Positions 36,301 to 49,739 are shown, numbered from the stretch's first letter. The stretch is DNA of 64,000 nucleotides from Phorcus lineatus (GCA_921293015.1 OV121096.1:11349000-11412999); one strand, 5' to 3'. Made by a program: numbers and translations. The notes: generated by a model from the sequence alone, not told the origin.

Positions 36301-37195
36301 CCGCCAGCCTATTGGTCAAGTCCTGTTGTTGGACCTCATGTCGCTCAGCATGACCTGCGCTAGGCCTCCCGCTACGGAGCCGAAAGCACGATAAAGAGCT
36401 GCTGCGCCCTTCTCCATTCCTGCCTCCTTGGCGAAGGCCGTCATGGCTTTACATGCGTGGGCCACAGAGTTCGCCGTCCCCAAAATTGACCGCGCCTCCT
36501 TGTCCAGGTGCACAAGGTGAGCGTCTGAGACGTGGTGTGCGGAGGAGGGGGGAGCTACCCGCCTTATGTCCTCATCCAAGACGGGAGGGCTGAGAGGAAT
36601 GGGGGGTTCTGCCACCGGGAGAGTGGCCCGCTGACGGTCCGACAAGACCAGTGGGTGGATAAGGCGGCCCGGGGCCGCAGTGTTGATCGCGGCTTCAAAA
36701 TCCTTGCCTGCCAAGTCAAACAACCGATGGGGAGGGAACACCTGCGTCGCAGGTACCTAGGCCTCCTCCTCACAGAAGGACTCAAACCTGGCCCGCTTAG
36801 AGGAGGATGGAGAGTCTTCTACCTCACGCAGGTAGAGGTCCGCCCACTCCGCTACTGCCTCCATCTTATCCAATCCGTCGGCGCCTAACCCGCCTTCGCT
36901 TCCCCCTTCCGAGATCAGGATGAAGGGAGGGTCCGTAGGGTCCACAAACACCCGCTCCCTGTCCGCTGGTGACAAGAGAGAGAAAAAAGCTTGGCAACTT
37001 TCGAGAGCTCAGAAACGTGACCGTTCACTGAGCGACAGGAAGTTCGAATGAGGTTTGGGTCACGTGACCATAGGTGGCGCGGGGGTGGGCAGGTAACTCC
37101 CGTCTTCTCTGTGTAATATGGTCGAGAGATTATTGATAGGCAATTAGGGGCTACGGTGAGTCGGAGACTGTAATAGTACGTTAAATAATAGGGAC
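33386..37195 (-). mobile_element. DIRS-like tyrosine-recombinase retrotransposon (fossil)
   Basis: A GC-rich block with coding remains on the minus strand in the order expected for DIRS elements: a gag-like region (about 36.98-36.32 kb), reverse transcriptase with a YLDD box (about 36.28-36.0), RNase H and connection (about 35.97-34.96) and a tyrosine-recombinase region (about 34.9-34.1). The ends carry inverted repeats: 33.43-33.56 kb pairs with 37.03-37.18 kb. The left end also holds a second inverted pair (33393-33443 with 33628-33680), which may be the internal complementary region. At about 3.8 kb it is shorter than typical family members, and it is broken in several places. High identity to the fragment at 32.88 kb suggests fairly recent activity of the family. 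Confidence 0.8.
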
Positions 37196-37282
37196 TCTAC
37201 TTCTGGGGTTTTATCTAATAAAATGTAACATCTACATTTTAACACATATACTTTAAGACGAAAGCATGTGAAATGACGTGGA

Positions 37283-37394
37283 CCTCCTTTCACAAAGCCT
37301 TCAGGTGATCGTAAGTCCTTAAGGTAACCTTAGTGAAATGTTAAAGAATGGGAGTTAAGGTTAACCTTATCAAAGGATGCTTTGTGAAAGGAGG
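37283..37394. mobile_element. 112-bp MITE with 15-bp perfect inverted ends
   Basis: Begins CCTCCTTTCACAAAG and ends CTTTGTGAAAGGAGG. The interior AAGGTAACCTTA and TAAGGTTAACCTTA words also pair. Non-coding. Confidence 0.7.
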
Positions 37395-37689
37395 CCCAGC
37401 TCTTTTGAAAAATAACTCCAAATTACCGTTAAAAACTTCAATATGTGGGGCGAAGGACCGTCTTGAACCTGACCAAAGGGTATATCATTGTCCTGGAAAA
37501 GATCGTCATCTTTTTCAGCAATGACACATTGAGAGAATAGAGACGAAACGATCTCGGCCACACATCAACGTATTGTTGATTCGGAGTTAACAATAAATTT
37601 TTCAAGTAGACGGTGTCGTATTTTCAAGGTTAAATTGGAAAAAGGGTTTTAGATTAAAAGCACTGTATCACGATGCTCAGTCTATGCTC

Positions 37690-38085
37690 TTTCGAATCAG
37701 GACTTTATACCTTTATATCATTTCGCTAATAAACAGACTGACGTTATAATGATTCTTTGGACTTCAACAAATCACGGAGTCTCTTTAGACATGCCATGTT
37801 TCCTAAAAAATTATTCACTTTTATAAAATGTGAAGCTACACAGCTCACAAGAAGGCTCATCTAACCATGGAAGATCTAAATTTTGTTATATTGAAACCAT
37901 ACAATGGTGTCGGTGTCGTTTACTTTCATGTAATGTAAAATCATTCACCATCTTTCTACACTCCTGTCCAAAATTAAGTCGACAACGTCTTCAAAATAAT
38001 GCTGAAGAAAAACTAAGACATACAGTATAACATGAACTGTTTATTTCTCATGTAAAATCATTTCTCTACAAAATTTAGTACAACA
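37690..38085 (-). repeat. Dispersed repeat copy B
   Basis: Collinear with 21885-22255: it shares 'cacggagtctctttagacatgccatgtttcc' type sequence, 'agaaggctcatctaaccat' and a right end 'aactgtttatttctcatgta'. The open frame of copy A is disrupted here. Confidence 0.6.
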
Positions 38086-38963
38086 CGTTGTGCTCTCATC
38101 AGTTAAGTGCGTTTATGTGCACATACATTTAGTGGACAGTTAGTTTTTCAGTGTGAGGTAACCAAAACTTTCTGGAAGCAGATTGAAAACTGGGTAATCT
38201 AAAATAATGTCACGCACGCATGTGAAATCACAAAATCATTGATTTGGTTTGGGAAGATATGTAATAACCCGTTGCTGATTCATATAATATTTTCAGCTAA
38301 AAGATATAAATTTTTATATATTATCTTGCACTTTGAATAAATGACATCCAAATCTTAGCAATTTCCCAAACAATCTTAAGGATATTTACACTGTTGGAAA
38401 AAAAATCCAGAAGGTATAATAACTTTGCCCAAATCTCAAACAAATGGTTACCACTATTAAAAATATTTACATAACTAATGCTTGACTGAAATCTGTTTAA
38501 CCCTGTCTTTGATAATACCATGACCACTTGTCAATCTCAATATATATTGCTTTTTGCCATTAGAACTTGTAATTTATTTATTTAATGTTCATAGAATAAA
38601 AAGCAAATGAATGCCCTGAACTGAGGGAACAAATAAAAAATCCACTTTCTTGTGGACATCAGTATAATTCTTACTAACATAACAATGGAGTCTAATAAGA
38701 CATAAAATCCCTTTGGCTCAAAATTCAGTCCTAATGAACTTTAAGACATTATACCAAGCGCATATCAAAGCTCAAATGCATATGTGTGAGATCATTGCAT
38801 TATCTTTTGATGACGTCATGGGATGATGCGCAGAAGTACCACAAACTACTTATACAAAGCTCTCAATAAAATGTCCTATTCACGAGTCAGGTCAATACTT
38901 TGTGCGTTGATGGTGTAATGATCTATTCATCTGGAATCAATATTTTAATCGAAGAATGCATAC

Positions 38964-38994
38964 CTGCCGCAAGCACAACCGACTTGAAAAGCAT
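38964..38994 (-). CDS. Signal-peptide first-exon copy 8
   Basis: ATG followed by MLFKSVVLAA and an intact phase-1 donor G|GTATGCAT. The upstream block TCAAATCAAGGCTGCTCGACT is conserved, but the TATA word has become CATGACAT. No exon 2 is seen nearby. Confidence 0.5.
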
Positions 38995-39069
38995 CACGTT
39001 AGCAACCTAGCTGACAGCATTCAATGAGCTAGTCGAGCAGCCTTGATTTGAATGTCATGTGCTTAAGAG

Positions 39070-41630
39070 TTTTCAAAAGATTTATAAAATACTTTCCCAC
39101 GACAAAGAAGCACAATGAATCACACAAGCCTGGTGTATGGAGACCTCTGCTGTGTAAGAAGCTCTTAAGTACAACTTAGTGCAACTTTTTAATTCCCTTT
39201 TGAGTAGTCGACATAACTTTGCCAATATGGTAATTATATGAGAAAAACTCCCGCTGCAGTGACTACAATGATCTTGACATGTATGTTCAAATATAACACA
39301 ACATCGTCTTTACATTTAACTATGGGGAGGAGTGGCCGAGGCTTGAAACCCGCAGCTTATCAGCTTGGGCTACCAGATTTGTTTAGTTCGCATGTAATCT
39401 GTCATCTTTGTTTGCATAACTTTTAGTGTAGTCTGTTATACATAAGAAAACGTACAATCCTGCTATACAGTGCACAACGTTGTGCACTTATTAGACATCA
39501 CAATCGCTGTTGTTAAGGATCAAACTGATGTTTTTAGACACCTATTTGCGAACATAGCAACGTGCACTATAAAGGGACAAAATACTATGAATATGCGTAC
39601 TAATCGAACCAGCTACGAATAGGGTAAAGTAAATTATCCGTGTACTATGTACACATATCATATCTAACAAAATAGTTTTTAAATGATTACAAAGATTCTA
39701 ATATGTTTCATTCGAAGAGACTCTTCAATATTAAAACGTTTCAAATAATTAACTTTAAGATCAAAAGATTTCATTCGAAAATGATTAAACAAACGTCATG
39801 ATTTCCATCTAAATGCTTTGTCAGTAAATCAGGATGCTACCTTTATTAATCATTCATTACTTCCTGCTGATATTAATTAGCATGTCAACATGATTGTCCC
39901 TTTTAATTTATTTCAAAAGAGGTAATGACAAAATTACATGAAATATTTAATTCCCTTTTATTTTTGTTAATTTTTTTGTATCAATGATGTTTTGTTGAAG
40001 AAAAGGAAATCGGAAACGCATCAACTTCAATATTTCCTTTAAGTTTAATTTTGGATCAGCATTTTTTTGTCAAGTCTATTTTCTTTCGATGTGTTTTGGT
40101 CCAAAAATATTTCATTAGTTCAATTGTTAGATTCATGAATATTGATTATTCTCAATGTAATCTTTACATTTAAAGTAAATGTGAACTATCTTATTGAAAA
40201 TTTAATTTTAATTTTAAGTTATTTTTACATATAAGCCGAACATTTATCATATAGTGTTTAATCAAAGTTTATTATAACATCAATCGTCTCTATTAGAAAT
40301 CATAGGTCATAAGTCTTTATTTAAAAAAAAACACTCATCAAAATCTTTCCTTCAAGGTCGAATTATTTTCAAAGACATTTGTCAGTATCAAAACCAATAC
40401 ATTAAGCTGCTTAACAATCTCAAACTGGAACATCCAAACTTAAAATAGTGCTTTATCTTAAGATAAGATATCATCCATATTATATACAAAAAACTAATAC
40501 TTTACTAAGTCGAATTCAACAGCATTTGCTCATATCCTACTACTACTAAATTGTATACAACAAATCTTCAGACGTTTTCAAGAGAGAAGACTTTTGAGCA
40601 GCCTTGCTCTGTAGTTGGATTATATCAAATATAAAACTTTGATACTGTTTTATCAATGGCAATCTAGCAAAGATATGGTACATTTACATGTTTAAAGCCA
40701 GCATTTACACGTCCAAGTTACATGAGTGAACTGTTTATGACATATTTCACACTGTCAGCCTAAATTTGTCTTTTAGTCTGCTATAGATTACTTAAGAACT
40801 CTTCTTTGATTTGGTGAGTTATGCGTTTTTCTTTCTTTGCAGAAAACCGGGTCCCCTTGTCATTTCTTTCGTTATGTAGAATCTAAAATTTCTAATGGTC
40901 TTCTTAAGCAAAAGTCCTTAATTACACCATTGTTATCGTTTGACACATGTCACTGCATACATCCTATTATATTTCAGAGATTAACGTAAAAGGAAGGAGG
41001 AGTTTTGTATTAAAAGTTGACAAATACATTTATAGTTTGAATGAATTGCTAATCAACATCCTGTTTCAATTTAAGTATTTTGATGATCATGTCGATAGTT
41101 ATAAGCAATGTCATTTTTAATCAAAGTGAATGGTTTAATTTAGAAACATTGCATCTCGTTTTTTGGGAAACAAAATATATTTACCTTAGTTAGTTAAAGA
41201 TCTCATTAGAGGTCTTGATTAGTCTTAGAGTATAGTAAGAGGTCACGTTTTTAGTAGAATCTATGGACTGCAATCTCTATGCGTACACATGTTAATCAAT
41301 TGAGCTAATGAAATTGTGTACCATTTATTTCACTTGTCGTGTGAATGCCTTATTTTCCAACAAAAAAGTGCCTACGTGCTTATAGTTCATTTTTGGAGAA
41401 AGAAATTATATTTAATACACTATCTCAAGTTTTTATTATGAAATCTTAAGATATTTGTATTCTAAGAACAAACTGTTTACAGAACATTCATGAATATCTC
41501 AAGTTTTGTTATACCATCTTTGAAGATAATTATGAACTGACGATAAAGTTACTCTATTGGTTTTCATATACAAAGGGAAATATCTAAATATTTTGAACCT
41601 TCCAATAATGTACAGAAATGTTGAAAAAGA
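39070..41630. other. AT-rich region between first-exon copies 8 and 9
   Basis: No exon, repeat array or transposon signature could be supported. A short frame at 39238-39426 has no domain. Confidence 0.4.
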
Positions 41631-41638
41631 ATACCTAC

Positions 41639-41669
41639 CGACCGCAAACGCTAAGAACTTCAAAAGCAT
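41639..41669 (-). CDS. Signal-peptide first-exon copy 9
   Basis: ATG followed by MLLKFLAFAV and a phase-1 donor G|GTAGGTAT. The promoter block is the most diverged of the set and has no TATA word. It is the most distal copy in the window. Confidence 0.5.
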
Positions 41670-41984
41670 CTTGAAACCAAGCTCGCTTGATAAGCCAGTG
41701 ACGTTCAATTTGCCTGTCGGCTGTCCAATTGAATGGCGTTGTGTGTGTCATAGCGTTTCCACGAAAAACGTTCTGACGTAAGTGGCCCCATTTGGCTTAT
41801 ACTTCGTTTCAGGTACGCCGATTTTAAATGGGTTTTTTTTTTATATGAGAGGGTATTTTATGTACATATGAGTTATAACTAGATACTTAAAAGGGGTTTA
41901 TGTTTGTTATGCAGAGAGAATTAAAAAAAACCTCATAAGCCATCTTTGCGTATTTGAAAATGGGCATCGTGGTCGAGCGACACA

Positions 41985-42630
41985 ATTTTTGCATACAGCT
42001 GCATGCCAAAAGTTTGTTCACATACCTGAATATACTAGTGCAAATGTCATGTATTTTGAGATGCCTTTGAAGTATCGTAGCGTTGCGAAAAAGAAACGTA
42101 TAATATTGAATTTTCCATACAGATATGCAGATCCATTATTCGTTAAGGCAAATTTTCATCCTACCACAACAATTACCTCTTACAGTTTTGGCAGGCCATT
42201 GAAGTGACCAGGGGTCAAAATTCCGAAAACACTTATTTTTATTTTTCTCCATAAAATCCTTTTAATGTTATTAACTTCTTTTTACTTAGTCACGTTTGTT
42301 TATTAGTACAAAATTAATGTGATTAGGTTGGTTTTAATCTCAGAGACTCAATATGGAACATTGACATTTCACATTTAACGAAATTGAAATTTCGAAGATT
42401 TGACCCCTTCTGTCTATATCGATATGCCAAAATTCGAATTTTTGCACGAGAGACCAGACGAACCCAAATGAGTTCAAGAATGGCTATTTCACACATGGAC
42501 AGTGGGTGATCCATTGTCAGTTTTGCTGAAGTTATTATATTGACCTTGAAACGAAACCCAAATTACATGATATTTGCACTACGATTCAGTGATAAGTGAA
42601 CAAACTTTCGGTATGCAGCTGTAGGTCCTG
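41985..42630. mobile_element. MITE-like inverted-repeat element, copy A
   Basis: The left end is GCATACAGCTGCATGCC with AAAAGTTTGTTCAC; the right end is GTGAACAAACTTTCGG with TATGCAGCTGTA. The inner arms ('gtgcaaatgtcatg' and 'catgatatttgcac') also pair. The same family occurs at 49740-50212. Confidence 0.6.
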
Positions 42631-42764
42631 AAAGCGAGAATGGCTTTTTGGTGTCTCATAACAGAAACACAGAAAAAATAACCTTCAATCATGATACTCC
42701 ATAGGGTTATAAATATTAATGTGAATTAATTTGCAATTTGTAATGAAACGACAATCATTATAAA

Positions 42765-43950
42765 CTGACGTGCAAAAGAAACGCCACCACACTATCTTAT
42801 TGTATAAAATAAAAAAACAGTCACAAAATGGTAACAAATGTCGTTTTATTTCGTAGAACGATATCCTTGAAATCGTATTTCATGAAAAAAATAACAATCA
42901 GCAATTACGACGACATAAGAGAAGCAAGTTTATCACAAGGGGTGCATTGTCCGGTATTCGATCACCAAGTTTGGTTCAATTCTGTGGTTTTTACAATGTT
43001 TAGAGTTCTGTGGCGTAAACAAAGGTATCACAAAAGAGTCAGTATTGTGCGTGCCCTCCCCTGGCAATGATTCACTCCCTCACACGGCGTCGAACAGGGT
43101 GCACAAGTCTCCTTACGTCTAAGTTAGTAATCCTACGCCATTCCTCTTGCAGGGCGACGGCCAAGGCGTTTCTCGTCAATGGGGGTTGTTGACGTTTTCG
43201 AATTCGACGTTCCAGTTGGTCCCAAAGGTGCTCAATGGGTGAGAGGTACGATGAGCGGGCAGGCCGCGGCAGGACGTCCATGTTGTTGGCAGCAAGAAAG
43301 TATCTGGTGATACAAGTAATTTGGGGCGTGGCGTTGTCCTGCCGAAACATCGCTGGTTGGTTGTGTTGCATGAACGGCAGCACAACAGGTCTGAGGACAT
43401 TGTCGATGTAGCGACGGGCGGTGAGATTTCCATTTAGGATAACAAGATCCGTCTTCTGGTTTCCATAAATGCCACCCCAGACCATCACACTACCGCCACC
43501 GTAAGGTTCCACCTCCTTGACGCAGCAAGGGGCTGTACGTTCTCCCTGTCGTCTGTAAACTTTGACACGGTCGTCAGAACGGAACAGCTGGAAACTGTTT
43601 TCATCACTGAAGAGAACTCTCACCCAGTTTCGTTGTTGCCACCTCTGTACGTTCCTGGCCCACCTCAGTCTTGCAAGTCGTTGATTGCGTGCTAACGCTA
43701 CGCATTTGAGGGCTCGACGGGCACGTAGACCATACCGGCGAAGTCCATTTGCAGCTGAGAATGCGACAGGGAGAAATTGATTCCGGAGGTGCAAGATGCG
43801 AAAATATCGGTCCTCCCGGGCAGTCGTAACCTTCGGTCTTCCACTCCGGGGCTGTCCGCAGTACTGCCAGTTTGTCTGTCACCTGTGACAAGTCTGGCAA
43901 TGGTACACTTGTTGCAGCCCATGATCCCATACAACAATTTAGAATCATAT
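42765..43950 (-). mobile_element. Tc1/mariner transposon relic
   Basis: The minus-strand frame 43794-43072 encodes most of a Tc1-like transposase: RWQQRNWVRVLFSDENSFQL (first Asp region), YGGGSVMVWGGIYGN, FRQDNATPQ (second Asp) and SPIEHLWDQLERR (catalytic Glu), ending at a TGA at 43074-43072. The N-terminal helix-turn-helix part lies upstream in other frames (TDKLAVLRTAP and EWKTEGYDCPGG at 43.8-43.95 kb), so the gene is frameshifted there. In the second Asp motif the usual His of NATPH is Gln. The left end has a TIR-like GACGTGCAAAAGAAACGCCA at 42770; no matching right end was seen. Confidence 0.78.
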
Positions 43951-44462
43951 GTACTGGGAACGCAGTAACAATGCTTCCTTAATGTAATTAAAACAGTTTA
44001 TGGTCGTGGAGAGATTGTTACATATCAAGCATATTTACAATACTTTGCTGGTCAATGTGATATGGCAAAGATTTAAAAAAATTTCAGCGCAGATCATGTT
44101 AAATTCTACATTCAAACAACAAATGGAACTCGTTTTCTTTAAAGTTATCATTACAAATATAGCAGAGTCTTTGGTGCCTTGGAATTCCATCAAATCTACC
44201 AATATTCTAATATAATGGAAGTGAACTTATTTGCAACATTTTATAACAGATCAACATTTGATAACTAACTTAATCAATTTTGCGCAATTCATTAAAGGTA
44301 CATGATGATATGACGTTGATAGCTTGATCATTTTTAGAATTATTTGTAAGTGTATTCCATACAGATAAGTAATTATTAATTTCTAAGTATTTCATTTTCA
44401 TTATTACCGCTTTTACACATGTAACAAAAAGTATCAGAGCTAACAGTTTCTTTCCATCTAAT

Positions 44463-45142
44463 GTTACATATTAAAGGTGATGCATTGAATCTCTCCATTA
44501 TACTGGTACACATTAACGGTGATGCATTGAATCTCTCGATTAAACTGGTACATATTAACGGCGATGCATTGAATCTCTCCAGTATGCTGGTACACATTAG
44601 CAGTGATGCATTGAATCTCTCCTTTATATTGGTACACATTAACGGTGATGCATTGAATCTCTCCATTATACTGGTACACATTAACGGCGATGCATTGAAT
44701 CCCTCGATTAAACTGGTACATATTAATGGTGATGCATTAAATGTCTCCATTATAAATGGAACATATTAACGGTGATGCATTGAATCTCTCCAGTATACTT
44801 GTACATATCAACGGTGATGCATTGAATCTCTCCATTATAACTGGAACACATTAACGGTGATGCATTTAATCTCTCCAGTATACTGGTACACTTTAACGGT
44901 GATGCATTGAATCTCTCCAGTATACTTGTACATATTAACGGTGATGCATTGAATCTCTCCATTATAACTGGAACATATTAACGGTGATGCATTTAATCTC
45001 TTCAGTATACTGGTACATATTAACGGTGATGCATTGAATCTCTCCATTATACTGGTACACATTAACGGTGATGCATTGAATCTCTCCAGTATACTTGTAC
45101 ATATTAACGGTGATGCATTGAATCTCTCCATTATACTGGTAC
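44463..45142. repeat. 42-bp minisatellite, about 16 copies
   Basis: The unit has the core GGTGATGCATTGAATCTCTC, then CATTATACTGGTACACATTAAC. Because 42 is divisible by three, long frames stay open on both strands as 14-residue repeats (minus ERFNASPLMCTSIM, plus LVHINGDALNLSII). Some units are 43 bp and shift the frame. The translations are by-products of the repeat. Confidence 0.9.
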
Positions 45143-45149
45143 ATAAATG

Positions 45150-48100
45150 AAAATACGTATTCAACATACTATAATTAAACATGCTTGCACAGTTAACATC
45201 ACTCATCATGAATAATAAACAAGCAGATCTCCTGATCAAAAAAATTGACAAACAATAAAGTAATCAAACCTATTGAATTAAATCTTCAAAATTAGAAAAT
45301 TAGGTGCGGAAACGTTTGTAAATGATCGAAACATGACCACTAATAACATTGCATATCGTTATCTTTTTAAATCAATTGTTTGTATTTTAATGTATATTTT
45401 GGGGTATAAGGTGCGCATTTGATTTCTGATCTGTATCAAAACAATTTCAGTAAGATATTCATTTGACAATAGAAACTTAACATAAACTTGACCGACACAC
45501 TAATTACATACAAACAGATATTCAAATGGTTTATACTTTCGAATTCTTTACAACTTTGATATTGAGAATATCCCAATACAAAAGACCTTCTGTATGTATA
45601 CGGCAAAAGGTAGTAATTGAAAGTCAAGTGTTAAATAAAAGAAAGCAAAAAAGATATTACGGGAAACATGTTTCTATTAAGGGATCAAAATGTATCTGTG
45701 CATTTTGAATTATTCTAAATTTTGTCAATATTACTACTAAATAAAACAACACTCTATATTTATATAATTGTTTCATATTGACATGTTGAGGACATTTTTA
45801 TGACATGTTATGACATGTCTCTATGCGCATTTAAAGATTTCTTCCATTATGCCCAAAGAATTTCGAAATTCAATAGACTCTAGCGTTTAAGATCCTTCTT
45901 TAAGTACGGGATTGGAAGGTATTCAAAGGTGTTTTGTATTGTAACTTTTACAAAATAGTAGTGCCCGATCAAATAATGGCTTTGATTATGTCTCTTGTAT
46001 GTGATTTTTTTTCTTTTTTCAGCTTTTCAAAGTTTAAGATCTCTTAAGAAGCTTTCAAATACTAAAGCACCACCATAAAAGGGCACGTGAGAAATTCATG
46101 CATTATGGATCTTCGCTTCTAAGAATTGGCTTTTCAACCTGAGCTTTTAAGGAACGCACTCACTTGAAAAGGATCCATTTATGATATTGTGAAACACATA
46201 TTAAATGAAACGAAAGGTTCACAGTAACACAGATCTATATAGAAATAAGCACTTTAATTCATTGTTTCCTTAAGTATATCAACATGTTAGGGGGTCGTGT
46301 TATTTAACCATAAATGATTTTATTAGTTGTCGAAAGGCTTCTGTTTACAGAGTTACAGAGGTGTAACCATATACATCTCAAGCTGAGTGTTAAAATGTAC
46401 AGACTTTGATCATTAAAAATGGGTGACAAAATATTAGTATATATATAAAGTCGTGATATTATTTACAAAACATAAGAGTCTGAACGACCACTTCCAGCAT
46501 AAATTCTCTGTTTGATTTAAGAATTTGTGATTTTACAAGAAAATACAGCAAGCCAATTCGGCGCGATAAACAGCTTATCATTTTATGACCCCATGTTACT
46601 GCATTAATTATCATCGACATGAAATTCGGATTCCGTGCCGAAATCAGGCGACGTCACTTTGAATTGATTGAAATTATTTCAAGTATGCGGCCAACGAAAA
46701 CATGACGACCCCACAGCGCAACCCTTTTTATTCGAGGTAAGCAGCCGTCGAATCGACAGTCAAGATCAAATTGCTGATAACTTATTTTGAGAAAGCGAGA
46801 CGTGAAGTGCACACCCAGGTTTATTATCTTCAACTATCAATTAATCATTTCAATAAATAATTTCATTTTACAAATAATGAATAAATAGAATTAATTAAGC
46901 CGATGGATTTTTACAAATCTGATATCTCTGTACCTACATGTATGTCAATTTATGTCGATACAGTTACGCTAATATTTCTTCGTTTGAACAGTGCATCTTT
47001 TTTAATGTTGAATATTTGATTTATTCTGATTGCATATCTTTTCAATATGTTTTTATTCAACTTTGATGAAATGGTTTACCTTAATAATTCAAAAGCACAT
47101 CAACTTGTTTGATCAACATGAAAATGTTAGCATAAAATAAATATATGGTTGACCTCAAACACAACTACATGTTTTAATTTCCTTTAAAACTTGAGATGCA
47201 AGTTTTTATCTTTGGGAACAAGCATCCTAATAATCTAATTCTCTTTATTGCATGAAAATATCAATGATGTAGTTTCATAAGAAATTTACATATTAATGAA
47301 AAAGTGCATCTCATCTGATCAAATACCTCTTTTGAAATTTACATTATTATGGTTGCATGGATTGGCTAAAATGTTTGTGGATTATTCTTGGATATAGATG
47401 CACTGAATTTTCAGAGTTTGTTTGGTACCAACATAAAATAATAATTATCAGACTATGTTTTTATTGCCATTTATTTGTACACTTTACTCAAAAGGCAGTC
47501 ATAATCATATATTTCAAGATTATATTTGTGCCTGCAGTATCTGTTTACAGTATCTTTTTCTTGAAAATGCATAAAAATTTCATGCTAAAAATGTAATTTT
47601 TGTTGACAAAAAATACTCGAAAAAAATAATGTTAATGTTAATTTTAAAATATTTTTCGGACTTAGATTAACAATTCTGCTTTAACTGACATAAACGATTA
47701 AATTATTGCATTAATTTCACTTATTGAAGAAATTATGAGGGAAAAAAGGGAATTCAAATTTTTGGTGTTTTTCACCAAAAAAAAGCATTTTTCGACACGA
47801 TTTCACTCGAAAACGAGCATGGTGCCCCCCATTTTTGATTTTCTAATGCAGCACACTCAGTTCTACAAACATGTAAAGTTTCATAAAAATCAAAATATTT
47901 TTATTTCTGGGTAGGGTGTTTCCTTAAGTGACTCACTCTTCGAGTTAGCATTGGCTAAAGATATAAAACCTAGTTGACTTAGGTAGTCGCCAGTAGATTT
48001 TGCTTGATGCTTGATTTTATCTTTCACGACTAGGGATGATTGGGTTGAGAAATTGGATGTCTGACCCCGCGGAAACTTATGCATTTGGCATAATCTAATC

Positions 48101-48925
48101 TTCATTTGTGATAATTTAAAAAAAAATTCAAAATCATTTGCTACTGCCCCTTTAAAATTGCCCAAGCCCATCTCTCAAAAAATAATAATCAAAATTGTGC
48201 TGTTCACAAGAAACAATCTTTATGAAATATAACCAAATCAGTTGTCTCTTAAGACATTTATGCATATCGATTTCATAAACGAAATTAAAAGCACACGCGT
48301 ATTGCGTTCCATTACTTACTGAAAAGCACAGTAAATTTAACAGATACGTTTTGTAGGCAATTTGAGAGCATCTCCTTTGGTTAATGCGAAACAATGAATA
48401 TTCTCAGAATCACTCTAAAAATGAAAATGAGATACTCTATTCAATCAATGTATCAAACCCTCTTATATATCTAATCATCTAAAAAGCTACCATAAAGACC
48501 GGTTTTTGTAACATGTTTAAATGTTCTGCACAGCCGTCATTTCATGATATGCATACATAGAAAAATAACATTAAAAAATAACGTTTTACTTCAGATATTG
48601 TTGAAACATAGGTTATAAGACAAATCACAGAGACGTACGTGTAGAAATAGCGCTAAACAGTTTTGTTATGATGCCATGTTAGATATGAAAACGTCACCAA
48701 CAACTTTATTGCAGTTTCAAAAGATTTTATAATCCTTCAAGCCTCACTTGAGAATGCCTTCACACTATACAACAGACCAGTTATTTTAATCTGTATTTCG
48801 AGTACAGAAGTGAGAACTGCATACGGTATTAAGAACCTTTATAAGCGCATTAACATATTCAATCACAACCATGATTTTCAAATCATGTAAAAGCAAGTAA
48901 TCGATATAAATGTCTTAACAATAAT
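45150..48925. other. AT-rich region with no supported gene
   Basis: No exons, known repeats or transposon proteins could be recognised. A less AT-rich patch lies at about 46560-46740, unassigned. Confidence 0.4.
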
Positions 48926-48929
48926 GATG

Positions 48930-48966
<37 letters not shown>

Positions 48967-49025
48967 GAGTACTTATAAAGCGCACATCTCCAAAAACAAG
49001 GTTTATGCTCAATGCGCATACATAA
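48926..49025. repeat. (AAT)n microsatellite with attached SINE/MITE-like tail
   Basis: An AAT run at about 48926-48966 is followed by GAGTACTTATAAAGCGCACA then TCTCC and GCTCAATGCGCATA. That motif looks like the end of a common invertebrate short element; only a fragment is present. Confidence 0.5.
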
Positions 49026-49739
49026 TTGCAGAATGTTAAATAATATGTACACACCCACATATATACATATATACATAACATATACATTGGGTTATTCATA
49101 TGGTAACGACGCCGATACAACGCTATCAACACATATTCATTGATAATAGTTATAAGAGACCCAGCTACAAAGACTAAATTCTTAAAAATAAATGCTTGTT
49201 CGAGTGCATTACAAGTTAAGTATTTATTGATTAACATTAGTCATGTTACATTGTTCATTTCAAACAGTTTTTCGGGATCGGGATATTGATAGTGCGCTCA
49301 AAGGGACAGTGATACCAAACAAATATTTCCGCAGCGCGTATCAAATCGTTACAATGGGTCACTGTTTCACAATAAGACTTAAGGGCGTGTAATGTGAAAA
49401 CAAATTTTCCTGTTGAAACTTCCAAGGTGAAATACTGTGGAAATTAGGCCGTCACAGAAATTGAAAACATTCGATGCTAAATACCATTTGTTGCATACGA
49501 AGCAAAATATTTACACTATGAACAAAACAAGTAATAACCTAGTTTCAGATGTAATCAATAGGAAATATGTCAATAATATCAAGATTGTAAATCAACTTTT
49601 TTTACAAATAAAACTCAGTCTAAATTATTTGCCTTTTTGTCATCTCCCCACAAACCACTCTTAAAACGATGTTGGTTTGAATTAATTCTAAACTTATACC
49701 TCCATTTACGCTGTAAGCCTTGCATCGTCTCATATACAG

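Noticed and set aside
36532-36888. Plus-strand 118-codon frame in the GC-rich block
   Set aside because: It is antisense to the gag-like region of the DIRS-like fossil and arises from its high G+C content.
44376-45251. Repeat protein of 14-residue units on both strands
   Set aside because: Open frames result from a 42-bp period; no start context, splice site or codon bias supports a gene.
48878-49237. Minus-strand frame with poly-isoleucine
   Set aside because: The isoleucine run is the (AAT)n microsatellite read in reverse.
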